This document shows, piece by piece, positions 43,155 through 52,808 of a stretch of DNA of 64,000 nucleotides. Position 1 is the first letter of the stretch; each line of letters begins with the position of its first letter. This DNA comes from Candidatus Thiodiazotropha sp. (ex Monitilora ramsayi) (lineage in GTDB: Bacteria > Pseudomonadota > Gammaproteobacteria > Chromatiales > Chromatiaceae). Made by a program: the position numbers and the translations under genes. The DNA lies in NCBI GenBank assembly GCA_025655575.1, contig JAHXIP010000004.1, positions 62,001 through 126,000 of the forward strand. The letters are read 5' to 3'. The notes beneath the pieces were generated by a model that was given only the letters and a program-made list of their open reading frames with translations, ran no database searches and had not been told where the DNA came from.

Positions 43155-45836
43155 ATGCAATCACATTATTTGACCCCTCTCTTTTCTCCCAACAGCATCG
43201 CCATGTTCGGCGCCAGCGAGCGGGAAAACTCGGTCGGCGAGGTGGTCTTCAGAAACCTCCTCTCATCCGGTTTCAAGGGCGGAATCTATCCGATCAATCC
43301 AAAGCACGACAAGGTGCAGGGGCAGAAGGCTTACAAAAGCATTGATGCGATCGGCAAGCCGGTCGAGCTGGCCGTCGTTGCCACACCGGCAAAAACCATC
43401 CCGGCAATTGTCGAGGCCTGTGGCCAGCATGGAGTCAAAACCATGATCATCCTCTCTGCCGGTTTCCGTGAATCGGGACCGGCAGGACGACGCATCGAAG
43501 ATCGGGTAGTGGAAGTTGCCAAGGAGTTCGGTATCCGTTTCATCGGGCCGAACTGCCTCGGTTTAATTCGACCCGACAAGGGCGTCAACGTCACCTTCGG
43601 CAACAACAACGCGAAACCGGGCAATCTGGCACTGGTCTCCCAATCGGGCGCCATCTGTACGGCGATCCTCGACTGGGCAGAAGTCAACGATATCGGCTTT
43701 TCCACTGTGATCTCCACCGGGATCGCCGCTGATCTGGATTTTGGAGACTACCTGGACTTTCTCGTTTCCGATCCCAAGACTGACAGTATCCTGATGTATG
43801 TGGAGGGTATTAAAGATGCCCGTCGCTTCATGAGCGGGCTACGTGCTGCGGCACGTATCAAACCTGTCATCGTTCTTAAAGTAGGACGGCATGCAGCGGG
43901 GGCTGAAGCCTCCATGTCACATACTGGCGCGCTGGTGGGCAGTGATGAAACCTTTTCTGCTGCACTCGCCCGTTCTGGTGTCTTACGCGTTGAGACTATC
44001 TCCCAGCTCTTCTCAGCAGCCAAAGCACTCTCAGCCCGCTCACGGGTCTATGGCGACAAGCTGGCCATTATCACCAATGGCGGCGGCCCGGGCGTTATGG
44101 CTGCAGACCGGGCCTCAGACCTGGATATCGAATTGGCACAATTCAGTGATGAGACCGTCAAGGCCCTGAATAAGGCCTTACCGGATGTCTGGTCCCACGG
44201 TAACCCGGTGGATGTCATCGGTGATGCGCCCCCCGAACGTTATCGTGCGGCAGTGGACATCTGTCTCAATGATCCTGAAGTGGATGGCGCCATTGTCATC
44301 CTGACGCCCCAGGCAATGACGGAACCCGATGAGGTAGCCAAGGTTCTTATCGAGCTGGCAGACCAACACAAGAAACCAATCCTGACCAGTTGGATGGGTG
44401 GCAAACAGATCGAGAATGCCAGAAAGCTCTTCAACAACGCAAAGCTACCCAGTTTCCGCACCCTGGAAAATGCTGTGGATGCCTTCCACTATCTCTCCTC
44501 CTACCAGAAAAATCAGCGGCTTCTTCTTCAGACACCGGCCAAAACCTCCCGTAGGCATGTTCAGCCCGATGTGGAGGGTGCACGTCTGATTATTGAGAGC
44601 GCGCTTTCAGAGCAACGCAAGGTGCTGACCGAACCGGAGTCCTTTGCCCTGCTCGGCGCTTTCCGAATTAATGCGGTACGTAATGGCATTGCCCGATCCG
44701 CTAATGAGGCGCTAATCCTGGCTGAATCTATCGGCTTTCCCGTGGCGATGAAGATCTATTCCCCCGATATCTCACACAAATCAGATGCGGGGGGCATTCG
44801 GTTGAATATCAACAATGCCCAGGTCGTGCGCAGTACCTATCGGGATCTCATCGAACAGGTCAAAGAGCGGCGCCCCGAGGCCAAGATAGAGGGTGTCACC
44901 GTTGAACAGATGTATCAAAGCCCGAATGGCCGAGAGCTGCTGATCGGCATCATCAGGGACCCGGTATTTGGTCCTGTCATCAGTTTTGGCAGCGGCGGCA
45001 CCACGGTGGAAGTAATGGGTGACTCAGCAATTGCCCTGCCCCCACTCAACCGACGCCTGGCCCTCGATCTGGTCAATCGCACCAAGGCAGCAAAAATGCT
45101 TTCTGATTTCCGCCATATGCCGGCGGCCAATTGTGAGGCCCTCATTGATGTGCTGCTGCGTGTTTCAACCATGGCATGCGAACTTCCCTGGATTCAGGAG
45201 ATGGACATCAATCCCCTGATTCTCGATGAAAGTGGCGCAGTTGCGGTGGATGCCCGTATTGTGGTCAATTTCCCCCGTCCATCAACCGACCCCTACCACC
45301 ACCTGGCGATTCATCCCTATCCAGTCAATCTGGTCAACCATCTACAGCTTCCCAATGGCACGAACATCGTGATACGACCGATTCGCCCGGAGGATGTGGA
45401 CCTGGAACAGAATTTCACCCGTCAGCTTTCCGATGAAGCTAAATATTTCCGCTTCATGAGTTCCGTCCAGGAGTTGACGCAGGATATGTTGATGCGCTTT
45501 ACCCAGATCGATTATCACTATGAAATGGCATTGATTGCAGTGATGGACACCGGCACCCACGAAGTTGAGTTAGGCGTTGCACGCTATGTCACTAATCCGG
45601 ACAAAAAGAGCTGTGAGTTTGCCCTGGTTGTATCTGATAAGTGGCAACGTCAGGGCATCGGCCACAAATTGATGCATCAGCTGATGGAGATCGCTCGTGA
45701 TCGAGGATTGGAAAAAATGGAGGGAGAGGTACTGAGTAATAATTTTAAAATGCTGGACCTGATGAAATCACTCTACTTCCGCATCTCCACTTCTCCTGAT
45801 GACAGCGGCATCAAACAGGTAGTCGTAGACTTGTAA
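43155..45836 (+). CDS. Pat/PatZ-type protein lysine acetyltransferase (NDP-forming acyl-CoA synthetase-GNAT fusion)
   Basis: 893 aa from ATG 43155; the GTG at 43098 lies inside a leader hairpin and is rejected. Order: CoA-binding domain (about 1-135), succinyl-CoA-ligase-like domains (about 145-460), ATP-grasp (about 475-700) and C-terminal GNAT (about 725-880) with the acetyl-CoA loop QRQGIG. Such proteins acetylate lysines, classically acetyl-CoA synthetase. The SHTGAL segment with its histidine is retained, so residual acyl-CoA synthetase activity cannot be excluded. Divergent from an HDAC-family gene and behind a sigma-28 promoter. Confidence 0.88.
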   Translation: MQSHYLTPLFSPNSIAMFGASERENSVGEVVFRNLLSSGFKGGIYPINPKHDKVQGQKAYKSIDAIGKPVELAVVATPAKTIPAIVEACGQHGVKTMIILSAGFRESGPAGRRIEDRVVEVAKEFGIRFIGPNCLGLIRPDKGVNVTFGNNNAKPGNLALVSQSGAICTAILDWAEVNDIGFSTVISTGIAADLDFGDYLDFLVSDPKTDSILMYVEGIKDARRFMSGLRAAARIKPVIVLKVGRHAAGAEASMSHTGALVGSDETFSAALARSGVLRVETISQLFSAAKALSARSRVYGDKLAIITNGGGPGVMAADRASDLDIELAQFSDETVKALNKALPDVWSHGNPVDVIGDAPPERYRAAVDICLNDPEVDGAIVILTPQAMTEPDEVAKVLIELADQHKKPILTSWMGGKQIENARKLFNNAKLPSFRTLENAVDAFHYLSSYQKNQRLLLQTPAKTSRRHVQPDVEGARLIIESALSEQRKVLTEPESFALLGAFRINAVRNGIARSANEALILAESIGFPVAMKIYSPDISHKSDAGGIRLNINNAQVVRSTYRDLIEQVKERRPEAKIEGVTVEQMYQSPNGRELLIGIIRDPVFGPVISFGSGGTTVEVMGDSAIALPPLNRRLALDLVNRTKAAKMLSDFRHMPAANCEALIDVLLRVSTMACELPWIQEMDINPLILDESGAVAVDARIVVNFPRPSTDPYHHLAIHPYPVNLVNHLQLPNGTNIVIRPIRPEDVDLEQNFTRQLSDEAKYFRFMSSVQELTQDMLMRFTQIDYHYEMALIAVMDTGTHEVELGVARYVTNPDKKSCEFALVVSDKWQRQGIGHKLMHQLMEIARDRGLEKMEGEVLSNNFKMLDLMKSLYFRISTSPDDSGIKQVVVDL

Positions 45837-45883
45837 AAATACCTGGCATCGGCATTTTCAAAAAAGCCCCTGCCTGGCAGGCA

Positions 45884-45923
45884 TAAAAAAAGCCGCCCCA
45901 CCATAAGGAGGGGCGGCTTTTTC
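45884..45923. terminator. bidirectional terminator between the acetyltransferase gene and rplS
   Basis: A run of A, then AGCCGCCCC, a 10-nt loop, GGGGCGGCT and TTTT. A-rich on the left and T-rich on the right, so it works for both convergent transcripts. Confidence 0.88.
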
Positions 45924-45948
45924 AGGTCTCGATTTAACGAGAGAGGTT

Positions 45949-46293
45949 TTATACCTTCTCTTTAATTCGTGCAGCCTTACCGGTACGACCACGCAGATAG
46001 TAAAGTTTGGCGCGGCGCACATCACCCCGACGGGTCACCTCGATATCGGCAACGCCTGGACTGTAGGTCTGAAAGACACGTTCCACACCTTCACCATGGG
46101 ATATCTTCCGCACGGTGAATGCAGAGTTGAGACCGCGGTTACGTTTGGCAATGACGACACCTTCAAATGCCTGCAGACGCTCACGTTGGCCCTCTTTCAC
46201 CCGCACCTGAACAATCACGGTATCACCGGGACCAAAATCGGGAACCTCGCGGCCCATCTGTTCGGCGTCGAGTACTTCGATGATATTGCTCAT
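45949..46293 (-). CDS. rplS: 50S ribosomal protein L19
   Basis: 114 aa, full length. Typical segments [32 protein letters not shown] and [16 protein letters not shown]. Located at the 30S-50S interface. Last gene of the rpsP-rimM-trmD-rplS operon, ended by a strong terminator. Confidence 0.98.
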   Translation of the reverse strand: MSNIIEVLDAEQMGREVPDFGPGDTVIVQVRVKEGQRERLQAFEGVVIAKRNRGLNSAFTVRKISHGEGVERVFQTYSPGVADIEVTRRGDVRRAKLYYLRGRTGKAARIKEKV

Positions 46294-46296
46294 GGT

Positions 46297-47058
46297 CTAT
46301 TGCTCCTGTACTTGCTCAGCGTCTCCCGACGCGGCACTGATTTCAGCTAAAAACTTCTCTTCTTCAGCCGTCAATTGACGACCCTGTAACAGATCCGGTC
46401 GACGCTTCATGGTCCGCAGTAATGCCTGCTGCAACCGCCAGCGTCTGATGGCGTCATGATTGCCGCTCTGTAGTACGGCCGGCACGTTCATGCCATCTAT
46501 CTCATCCGGGCGGGTATAGTGCGGACAATCCAGCAACCCGTCCATGAAAGAATCCTGTTCCGCAGAGTCCGCATCACCCAACACACCGGGTAAGAGACGA
46601 ATCACCGCATCCAATATCGTCATGGCGGCCAATTCACCACCACTTAAAACGTAGTCGCCGATGGACCACTCTTCATCGACATACCGCTCAATCACGCGTT
46701 CGTCGATGCCTTCGTAGCGGCCGGCAATCAGCATCAGAGGCTCGCTTCTGGTAGCAAAGTCTCTGGCAGCCTGTTGATCGAACCGTCTTCCCTGGGGGCT
46801 TAGGTAGATCACTCTGGCCCCTGGATTCTCCGCCTTGGCCGAGGCGATTGCCTGCTGCAGCGGCTCATACTTCATTACCATGCCAGGGCCGCCACCATAG
46901 GGCCGATCATCCACAGTGCGGTGCACATCGTGTGCATAATCTCTTGGATTCCAAAGCTTTAGCTCTGCCATCCCCTTGTCGATAGCCCTGCCTATCACAC
47001 CCTCGCCCGTTAAGGCATCGAACATGGACGGCATCAGTGTGATGACATCAAAGCGCAT
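46297..47058 (-). CDS. trmD: tRNA (guanine-N1)-methyltransferase
   Basis: 253 aa. Methylates G37 of tRNAs with SAM, preventing frameshifts. The SPOUT trefoil-knot signatures are clear: [32 protein letters not shown] and [15 protein letters not shown]. It starts 5 nt after rimM and ends 3 nt before rplS, the conserved operon order. Confidence 0.98.
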   Translation of the reverse strand: MRFDVITLMPSMFDALTGEGVIGRAIDKGMAELKLWNPRDYAHDVHRTVDDRPYGGGPGMVMKYEPLQQAIASAKAENPGARVIYLSPQGRRFDQQAARDFATRSEPLMLIAGRYEGIDERVIERYVDEEWSIGDYVLSGGELAAMTILDAVIRLLPGVLGDADSAEQDSFMDGLLDCPHYTRPDEIDGMNVPAVLQSGNHDAIRRWRLQQALLRTMKRRPDLLQGRQLTAEEEKFLAEISAASGDAEQVQEQ

Positions 47059-47063
47059 GGCTG

Positions 47064-47570
47064 TCAGAAATCCGGATCCCAGTCCACGACCATACGCCCA
47101 GAGGGCAAATCCACTTCCTGTACCGCCTCACCCATGGTGTATGGAATCAGCCGTTCGCGGTCACCCTTGACCACTAGTACATCGTTGGCACCCGTCTCTA
47201 GGAGATGGGAAACCACACCAAAATCGACTCCCTGCACATTCTCGACCCGCAATCCTTCCAGGTCGGTCCAGTAATATTCACCTGGTTTGAGTTTGGGTAG
47301 TTGCTCGCGTCTGATCGCGATATCAATCCCCACCAGCTCTGCCGCCTGGTCACGGTCATTGCAACTCCCGAGGTGAGCAACAACATTTTTACCTTGTTTC
47401 TGCCCCGCAGCCAGTGTGTATGCCTGCCAGTCCTCAGCCTTCCTGAGGTACCAGGTCTTGTAGTCGAGTATCCCTTCCCTCGGCGAGGTGTGAGAGAAGA
47501 CCTTGACCCAACCCCTGACACCAAATAGGCCAGAAATCCGGCCTATGATGATCATCTCGTTGTTCGACAT
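47064..47570 (-). CDS. rimM: 16S rRNA processing protein RimM
   Basis: 168 aa. Binds S19 and assists 30S head maturation. N-terminal beta-barrel ([21 protein letters not shown]) and C-terminal PRC-barrel ([13 protein letters not shown]...[28 protein letters not shown]). In operon with trmD. Confidence 0.97.
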   Translation of the reverse strand: MSNNEMIIIGRISGLFGVRGWVKVFSHTSPREGILDYKTWYLRKAEDWQAYTLAAGQKQGKNVVAHLGSCNDRDQAAELVGIDIAIRREQLPKLKPGEYYWTDLEGLRVENVQGVDFGVVSHLLETGANDVLVVKGDRERLIPYTMGEAVQEVDLPSGRMVVDWDPDF

Positions 47571-47628
47571 TTCCCGTCAATCCACCGCTGCAGGCCAAGA
47601 CCTAAAACGGAGAAGTGGGCAGTTGAAT

Positions 47629-47883
47629 TCAGGCAGCAGCTTGTTTTGCGGCTTGTTTCAGCAGTGTCGAAACACGCTCACTGGGCTGAGCACCCTTGGA
47701 TATCCAGTGCTCTACCCGGTCTTGATCCACACGCAGTCCCTCTTCACCGCCCACAGCGATGGGATTGAAAAAGCCCAGACGCTCGATATAGCGGCCGTCA
47801 CGCGCATTACGGCTGTCGGTTACCACGATGTGGTAGAAAGGCCGCTTTTTTGCGCCAGTTCTTGAGAGGCGAATGGTTACCAT
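47629..47883 (-). CDS. rpsP: 30S ribosomal protein S16
   Basis: 84 aa, full length. Starts [25 protein letters not shown], the S16 signature, and contains ERLGFFNP. First gene of the operon. Preceded by a -10/-35 pair and a leader hairpin. Confidence 0.98.
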   Translation of the reverse strand: MVTIRLSRTGAKKRPFYHIVVTDSRNARDGRYIERLGFFNPIAVGGEEGLRVDQDRVEHWISKGAQPSERVSTLLKQAAKQAAA

Positions 47884-47914
47884 GTCGTATCCTTAAATAT
47901 TCGTTGACACACCA

Positions 47915-47940
47915 GCGGAAACCCGCCGACGGGAAACCGC
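47915..47940 (-). promoter_or_regulatory. rpsP leader hairpin
   Basis: GCGG and CCGC outer arms, a symmetric 3-nt internal loop, then CCCG/CGGG around a 4-nt loop. It is just upstream of rpsP and may be a translational control or stabilising element. Confidence 0.4.
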
Positions 47941-47942
47941 GC

Positions 47943-47971
47943 ATTATAGCCAACTTTTTGCCAAAGTGAAG
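47943..47971 (-). promoter_or_regulatory. rpsP operon promoter
   Basis: Minus strand: CTTCAC (47966-47971), 17 bp, perfect -10 TATAAT (47943-47948). The -35 is the same word as in the cbbL promoter candidate. Confidence 0.65.
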
Positions 47972-47980
47972 CGTTAAAAT

Positions 47981-48105
47981 AATTTTGAATGTTGAATTTT
48001 GAATTGTGAATTATTTGGCTCGCTACGCTCACACCCGTTTTAAACGGGGCGTGTGCGAAGCACGCTCATCCAATTAAAAATTCATAATTTAAAATTCATA
48101 ATTTA
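47981..48105. repeat. AT-rich dispersed repeat, copy 2 (rpsP-ffh gap)
   Basis: Left arm: iterated TTTTGAATGTTGAATTTTG and GAATTGTGAATT words (47981-48014). Right arm: AATTAAAAATTCATAATTT and AAATTCATAATTTAAT (about 48072-48106), roughly the inverse. Between them is a GC-richer core with the stem CACAC-CCGTTT / AAACGG-GGC-GTGTG (about 48031-48056). Terminal inverted repeats around a stem-forming core are typical of MITE/REP-like elements. Related to 10351-10470. Confidence 0.6.
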
Positions 48106-48120
48106 ATCAAACGGTTGCAC

Positions 48121-49506
48121 TCAAAATGGGAGCCCGCCCCCCCCACCCGGCGGCATGCCTCCACCTGGGAAATTCCCCCCCATGCCGCGCATCATCTTCT
48201 TCATGCCGCCGCCTTTCATTTTCTTCATCATCTTCTGCATCTGGGTGAATTGCTTGAGCAGTTTGTTCACATCCTGCACCTGGGTGCCCGATCCGTTGGC
48301 AATACGCCGCTTGCGGGAGCCCTTGATGACAGCGGGAAAGTCTCTCTCGTGGGGAGTCATGGAGTTGATGATGGCGATTAAACGGCCGATCTCCTTATCG
48401 TTGACCTGATTTTTTACGTGATCCGGCAGGTTGCCCATACCCGGCAGCTTGTCCAGCAGGCCGCCAATGCCACCCATATTGGCCATTTGCAGCATCTGCT
48501 CCTTGAAATCCTCCAGATTGAAGCGCTTACCCTTCTGTAATTTTTTCGCCAGTTTAGCGGCCTTGTCCTGATCCACCTTGCGAGTGACTTCCTCGACCAG
48601 ACTGAGCACGTCGCCCATGCCCAGTATCCGGGATGCGATACGATCGGGATGGAAGGCCTCCAGGGCATCAATTTTCTCGCCGACACCGATGAACTTGATC
48701 GGTTTTCCGGTGATCTGCCGGATCGAGAGAGCGGCGCCGCCTCGGGCGTCACCATCCGCCTTGGTGAGAATCACACCGGTGAGCGGCAACGCCTCATTGA
48801 AGGCCTTGGCGGTATTCGCCGCATCCTGCCCGGTCATACTATCGACCACAAAGAGGGTTTCCACCGGATCGACGGCCTGATGGAGCTGTTTGATCTCATC
48901 CATCATCTGCTCGTCCACATGCAGGCGGCCGGCGGTATCGATGATCAGGGCCTCGGTAAAGCTGCGTTTCGCTTCACTCAATGCACGACGTGCAATATCC
49001 ACCGGTTTCTGATCCCCCGCACTGGGAATGAATTCGGCGTTCACCTCCTTTGCCAGGGTCTGCAGTTGTTCGATAGCAGCTGGACGGTAGACGTCACAAC
49101 TAACAACGGAGATTTTCTTTTTGCCCTGCTGCTGTAACCAACGGGAGAGTTTGGCCACACTGGTGGTCTTACCAGAGCCCTGGAGACCAGCCATCAGGAT
49201 CACGGCGGGAGGTTGTGCTGCAAGATCGAGCGACTCGTTGGCCTCGCCCATGACCTTGACCAATTCGTCGTTGACGATCTTGATCAGAGTCTGACCCGGC
49301 GTGAGGCTCTTCATCACGGCCTCGCCAGTGGCCTTTTGCTTTACCTGATCGACAAATTCGCGCACCACCGGCAGTGCCACATCCGCCTCAAGCAGCGCCA
49401 TGCGGACTTCCCGCATGGTATCTTTGATGTTCTCTTCCGAGAGTCGGCCCTGGCCTCTTAAATTGGTGAGAACCTTACCCAGTCGTTCTGTCAGATTGTC
49501 AAACAT
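48121..49506 (-). CDS. ffh: signal recognition particle protein Ffh
   Basis: 461 aa. Targets nascent inner-membrane proteins with 4.5S RNA and FtsY. N domain (1-85), G domain with GLQGSGKTTSVAKL, DTAGRLHVDEQMMDEI and TKADGDARGG, then a methionine-rich M domain from about 325 ending in a Gly/Met-rich tail (MKKMMRGMGGNFPGGGMPPG). Divergent from the YpjD-like gene, as often seen in gammaproteobacteria. Confidence 0.98.
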   Translation of the reverse strand: MFDNLTERLGKVLTNLRGQGRLSEENIKDTMREVRMALLEADVALPVVREFVDQVKQKATGEAVMKSLTPGQTLIKIVNDELVKVMGEANESLDLAAQPPAVILMAGLQGSGKTTSVAKLSRWLQQQGKKKISVVSCDVYRPAAIEQLQTLAKEVNAEFIPSAGDQKPVDIARRALSEAKRSFTEALIIDTAGRLHVDEQMMDEIKQLHQAVDPVETLFVVDSMTGQDAANTAKAFNEALPLTGVILTKADGDARGGAALSIRQITGKPIKFIGVGEKIDALEAFHPDRIASRILGMGDVLSLVEEVTRKVDQDKAAKLAKKLQKGKRFNLEDFKEQMLQMANMGGIGGLLDKLPGMGNLPDHVKNQVNDKEIGRLIAIINSMTPHERDFPAVIKGSRKRRIANGSGTQVQDVNKLLKQFTQMQKMMKKMKGGGMKKMMRGMGGNFPGGGMPPGGGGGLPF

Positions 49507-49706
49507 GGTCTTTTCTGAATGGTCCTGGAAACAACGAGAGGGCGATTATATATCAGCCGGCGCCAAATCACCGCCGCCTGTTGCCAATTATGAGGAAACT
49601 GGTCTGAGACACTCACTGGCTGTCGTTTAACCCAATCCCTTTCCCACCCCAGGCCAAATATGCGAATATCGCCGCAGACTCTTCTGATTCAAGGAACCGT
49701 AGGAAC

Positions 49707-50501
49707 TTGACCGCTTTATTCGCCATTCTTGCCTATCTCGCTGCCGGCAGCGTCATTGCGCTGAGACTGTTTCGCAATCCTGTCAATGCCAGCCCACCCC
49801 GCTCTCTTGCTCTGGTGCTGGGGTTTGTCGGCGTAGCACTGCACGCAATCCCGCTTTATCAGAATATGGTCTCTGCCAGCGGACTCAACATGGGGGTCTT
49901 CAACGCCCTCTCTCTGATTGCATGGACGATCACCCTGTTGCTGCTGATCTCAAGCCTCAGCAAGCCGGTGGAGAATCTTGCCATTGCCATCATGCCGATT
50001 GCTGCGATAGCCGTCTATCTGGACAGTCGCTATCAAACCGTACACTTCCTTACCGACCAGATCTCTACCGGCCTGACCACTCACATACTTGTTTCCATGC
50101 TGGCTTACAGTCTGTTTACCCTCGCCAGTGTGCAAGCCGTTCTATTAGCCATTCAGGATCACCACCTGCGGCAGCGCCATCCCGGGGGATTCATCCGTGC
50201 TCTGCCGCCCCTGCAAACCATGGAGAGTCTGTTATTCGAAATGATCGGGGTGGGTTTCGTGCTGTTGAGTCTGGCTCTGCTGTCGGGCTTCGCTTTTCTG
50301 GAGAATATGTTCGAGCAACACCTGGCACACAAGACGGTGCTGTCAATCATTGCCTGGCTGGTTTTCGGCGCGCTGCTCTGGGGCCGCTACCGCTTCGGCT
50401 GGCGGGGTCAGAAAGCGCTGATCTGGACGTTGACGGGATTCGTGGTATTGATGCTGGCCTATTTCGGCAGCAAAGTGGTCATAGAGCTTATTCTGGGCTG
50501 A
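49707..50501 (+). CDS. cytochrome c assembly-family (CcsA/YpjD-like) inner membrane protein
   Basis: 264 aa from a TTG start behind an AAGGA-type ribosome site; an upstream ATG is out of frame. About eight predicted membrane spans, with the YpjD pattern ALHAIPLY, GLNMGVFNALSLIAWTITLLLL, HILVSMLAYSLFTLASVQAVLL and WGRYRFGWRGQKALIW. Related to haem-handling CcsA proteins. The E. coli homologue beside ffh is implicated in membrane stress rather than haem export, so the exact role is uncertain. Confidence 0.82.
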   Translation: MTALFAILAYLAAGSVIALRLFRNPVNASPPRSLALVLGFVGVALHAIPLYQNMVSASGLNMGVFNALSLIAWTITLLLLISSLSKPVENLAIAIMPIAAIAVYLDSRYQTVHFLTDQISTGLTTHILVSMLAYSLFTLASVQAVLLAIQDHHLRQRHPGGFIRALPPLQTMESLLFEMIGVGFVLLSLALLSGFAFLENMFEQHLAHKTVLSIIAWLVFGALLWGRYRFGWRGQKALIWTLTGFVVLMLAYFGSKVVIELILG

Positions 50502-50502
50502 A

Positions 50503-50796
50503 TCAGCCCCGGTAGGCTTTTCCGGCCTTGCGGCCCTGATGGATCTGTCGCAGGTTGTCTGCCAGCTCATCCTTACCCTCAAGACTCAGGATCTCTATCT
50601 CTTTGTCGAGTGCCTGGATCTCCTGCAGGATACCGATATTCTGCTGGGCCATATCCGGTTCCGCATTGTTGACCCACTCGTGTAACAGGCGAAGGCGTTC
50701 TGCTCCGAGTACGGCCACTTCCTCCCAGGCACCCGCTTTGACCAGTTCGAGCATCCGGCGAGTCATCTCCAGACCCTGTTTGAGCTGGCTGTCCAT
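50503..50796 (-). CDS. fliT: FliT-like flagellar export chaperone
   Basis: 97 aa, all-helical, no signal peptide. Called from its position directly after fliS (1-base TGATG overlap) and from size and helicity (MTRRMLELVKAGAWEEVAVLGAERLRLLHEWV). FliT chaperones FliD and can inhibit FlhDC-type activators in enterics. Sequence is divergent. Confidence 0.72.
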   Translation of the reverse strand: MDSQLKQGLEMTRRMLELVKAGAWEEVAVLGAERLRLLHEWVNNAEPDMAQQNIGILQEIQALDKEIEILSLEGKDELADNLRQIHQGRKAGKAYRG

Positions 50797-51227
50797 CAGG
50801 CGGCGGAGGGATTTCCTGCGTTGGAGGCAGGCTGTTTCACCTCATCGGGAATGGCATCCCAGGCAGATTTGATTTCGAGTAGAAGTGAGCTGACTTCATC
50901 AAGAATAGCTATTTCGTTGCTGACATTGGACTCAGCCAAACGGCGCACCATGTAGGCGTAGAGGCTGTCGAGATTGTTTGCCATCTCGCCGCCCTCTTCC
51001 AAATTGAGACTACCGCGCAACCCGTCGATAATGGAGATCGCCCAGTTGATGTGATTTCCCTTGGCCTCGTACTCCTTACGACTCATATGACCTTTGGCCG
51101 TGGCAACTTTCTCCAGCGCCCCCTCCATCAGCATCTGGACAAGGCGATGTGGGCTGGCGAAGGCGACTTCGGAACCGACAGCAACCTTACCGTACTGTTG
51201 TGCGCCACGTTTTTGATTCAGGGTCAT
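50796..51227 (-). CDS. fliS: FliS flagellin export chaperone
   Basis: 143 aa from ATG 51227; the 19 upstream codons read into the intergenic region and do not resemble FliS. Typical N-terminus QYGKVAVGSEVAFASPHRLVQMLMEGALEKVATAKGHM and DGLRGSLNLEEGGEMANNLDSLYAYMVRRL. Binds flagellin in the cytosol and delivers it to FlhA. Lies 75 bp after fliD. Confidence 0.92.
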   Translation of the reverse strand: MTLNQKRGAQQYGKVAVGSEVAFASPHRLVQMLMEGALEKVATAKGHMSRKEYEAKGNHINWAISIIDGLRGSLNLEEGGEMANNLDSLYAYMVRRLAESNVSNEIAILDEVSSLLLEIKSAWDAIPDEVKQPASNAGNPSAA

Positions 51228-51302
51228 AGGTAATTCTCGTCTGGTTATTTGACTATAGCGCATCCCTGGTGGATGCCGTCTCACTCATGTCACAGAAAAC
51301 AG

Positions 51303-52658
51303 TTAATTGTTGTTTCGGTTGCCCGGGATCAGGTTACTCAACGAGTCCAACTGCCCCGTCAACCACTGACTGGTTGATTGCAACTGGCCCAGCAGGGTAT
51401 CCAACGCTGTATATTGAGCCCGGTAACGCCGTTCAGTCAGCTCAAGTCTGTATTGCATTCTCTCGATCTGGTCATTGGCGGAATCAACCCGGCTATTCAG
51501 CCCATCCTCGCGGGCATCGATCAGACCGGAAGTACTCAGCATACTCTCCATCAGAGAGTCCAGGCGAGCAGCCAGACCATTATCCTCATTGGTGAAAAGA
51601 TCCACCACTGCGCTTCTATCGGTTTCCAGAGCGGCGTTCAACTCTGTACTGTCGAATGAGAGCGTACCATCCTTCTCGAAGGTAATTCCCGCTTGAGAGG
51701 CATACTTGAAGGCACCGTCAACACCGGCGCTACCACCCATGATGGAGCGAACCTGGTTCTCTATCAGCCTCAAGGTAGCGTCACCATTGAGTTCACCGTT
51801 TCGAAGTTCGGCAATCGATGACATCAGCGAATTGTAACTCTCCACCAGGCCACTCACCGCACCGGAGATAGATTCGGCGTCACGGCTCACAGTCAGCTGG
51901 GAAGTGGCAGTTGTCTCGGCCAGCAGTTGAATGGAAACACCCTCGATGGCGTCATCGATAGTGTTGCTGCTGCGCGAGATAACATAAGTGTTATCGATAG
52001 TGATCTGTGCATCATCGGCTGCCTGGATTTGCGCCATCCCCAAAGGATCGGCAATCGCGCCTCCCAGATCATCGGTAAAAGCAACGGAGATCTGATTATC
52101 CAGACCGGTATTCTCGCTGGTCAGCACCAGATGGACACTTGTGTCGCTCTCTTGAACGATACCGGCAGAGACGCCTACATTATCCGTCGCCTCATTGATC
52201 AGATCCTGAATCGAGGAGAGGCTGCGTGCACCGATATCGACGGTAAAGCTCTCGGTACCGATGGTAATGGTCATCTGATCACCGGTATTACCTACCAGGG
52301 TGCTGCTGTTGGCGATCACGGTTGTGGAGCCCAGCTTGTGAGCAACCGCCAGATTATCGACGCTGATGGAATAACTGCCTACCGCAGCGTCATTGTCTGC
52401 CGTGGCGGTAAAGGCTTCTTCATCGCCGCTGGCGGCAGTGAAGAAATTGAAACTGTCTGAGGAGCTCAGCGCACTGGCTGAATCCTGAAAAGTGGCGAGG
52501 GCACTACGTAGTGTGCCGTAAGCACTGACCTGTGTCAGTAGATCGCCCGCCTTGACCTGGAGGCTCTGCAGAGGGATCTGCTCGACTTCCATCAATGATG
52601 TGATGATCGACTCGATTTCGAGGCCGGAGCCGATACCCGCAGCCGAGATTGTCGCCAT
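51303..52658 (-). CDS. fliD: flagellar cap protein FliD
   Basis: 451 aa from ATG 52658, chosen for the GGAGAGA ribosome site and the conserved MATISAAGIGSGLEIESII start. N- and C-terminal coiled regions flank a beta-rich centre. The C-terminus (ERRYRAQYTALDTLLGQLQSTSQWLTGQL) is the FliD signature. Caps the filament and adds flagellin. A sigma-54 promoter lies about 125 bp upstream. Confidence 0.95.
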   Translation of the reverse strand: MATISAAGIGSGLEIESIITSLMEVEQIPLQSLQVKAGDLLTQVSAYGTLRSALATFQDSASALSSSDSFNFFTAASGDEEAFTATADNDAAVGSYSISVDNLAVAHKLGSTTVIANSSTLVGNTGDQMTITIGTESFTVDIGARSLSSIQDLINEATDNVGVSAGIVQESDTSVHLVLTSENTGLDNQISVAFTDDLGGAIADPLGMAQIQAADDAQITIDNTYVISRSSNTIDDAIEGVSIQLLAETTATSQLTVSRDAESISGAVSGLVESYNSLMSSIAELRNGELNGDATLRLIENQVRSIMGGSAGVDGAFKYASQAGITFEKDGTLSFDSTELNAALETDRSAVVDLFTNEDNGLAARLDSLMESMLSTSGLIDAREDGLNSRVDSANDQIERMQYRLELTERRYRAQYTALDTLLGQLQSTSQWLTGQLDSLSNLIPGNRNNN

Positions 52659-52782
52659 CGTTCTCTCCAGATCTTTTGGTCCGCCAAGCGGCAAGGACCG
52701 GATGGATGTTGCCGGAAAACAGCAGCCGTTGGGTCAGTCTTTGACCGTTTAGACTACTGTTTCCGACGCTCCATTATCAATA

Positions 52783-52798
52783 AGCAAAACCCGGGCCT
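52783..52798 (-). promoter_or_regulatory. sigma-54 promoter before fliD
   Basis: Minus strand: AGGCCCG-GGTT-TTGCT. The obligatory GG and GC are exactly 10 bp apart, with 10 of 12 consensus positions matched (consensus TGGCACG-N4-TTGCW). Confidence 0.65.
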
Positions 52799-52808
52799 GA
52801 ATATCGTC

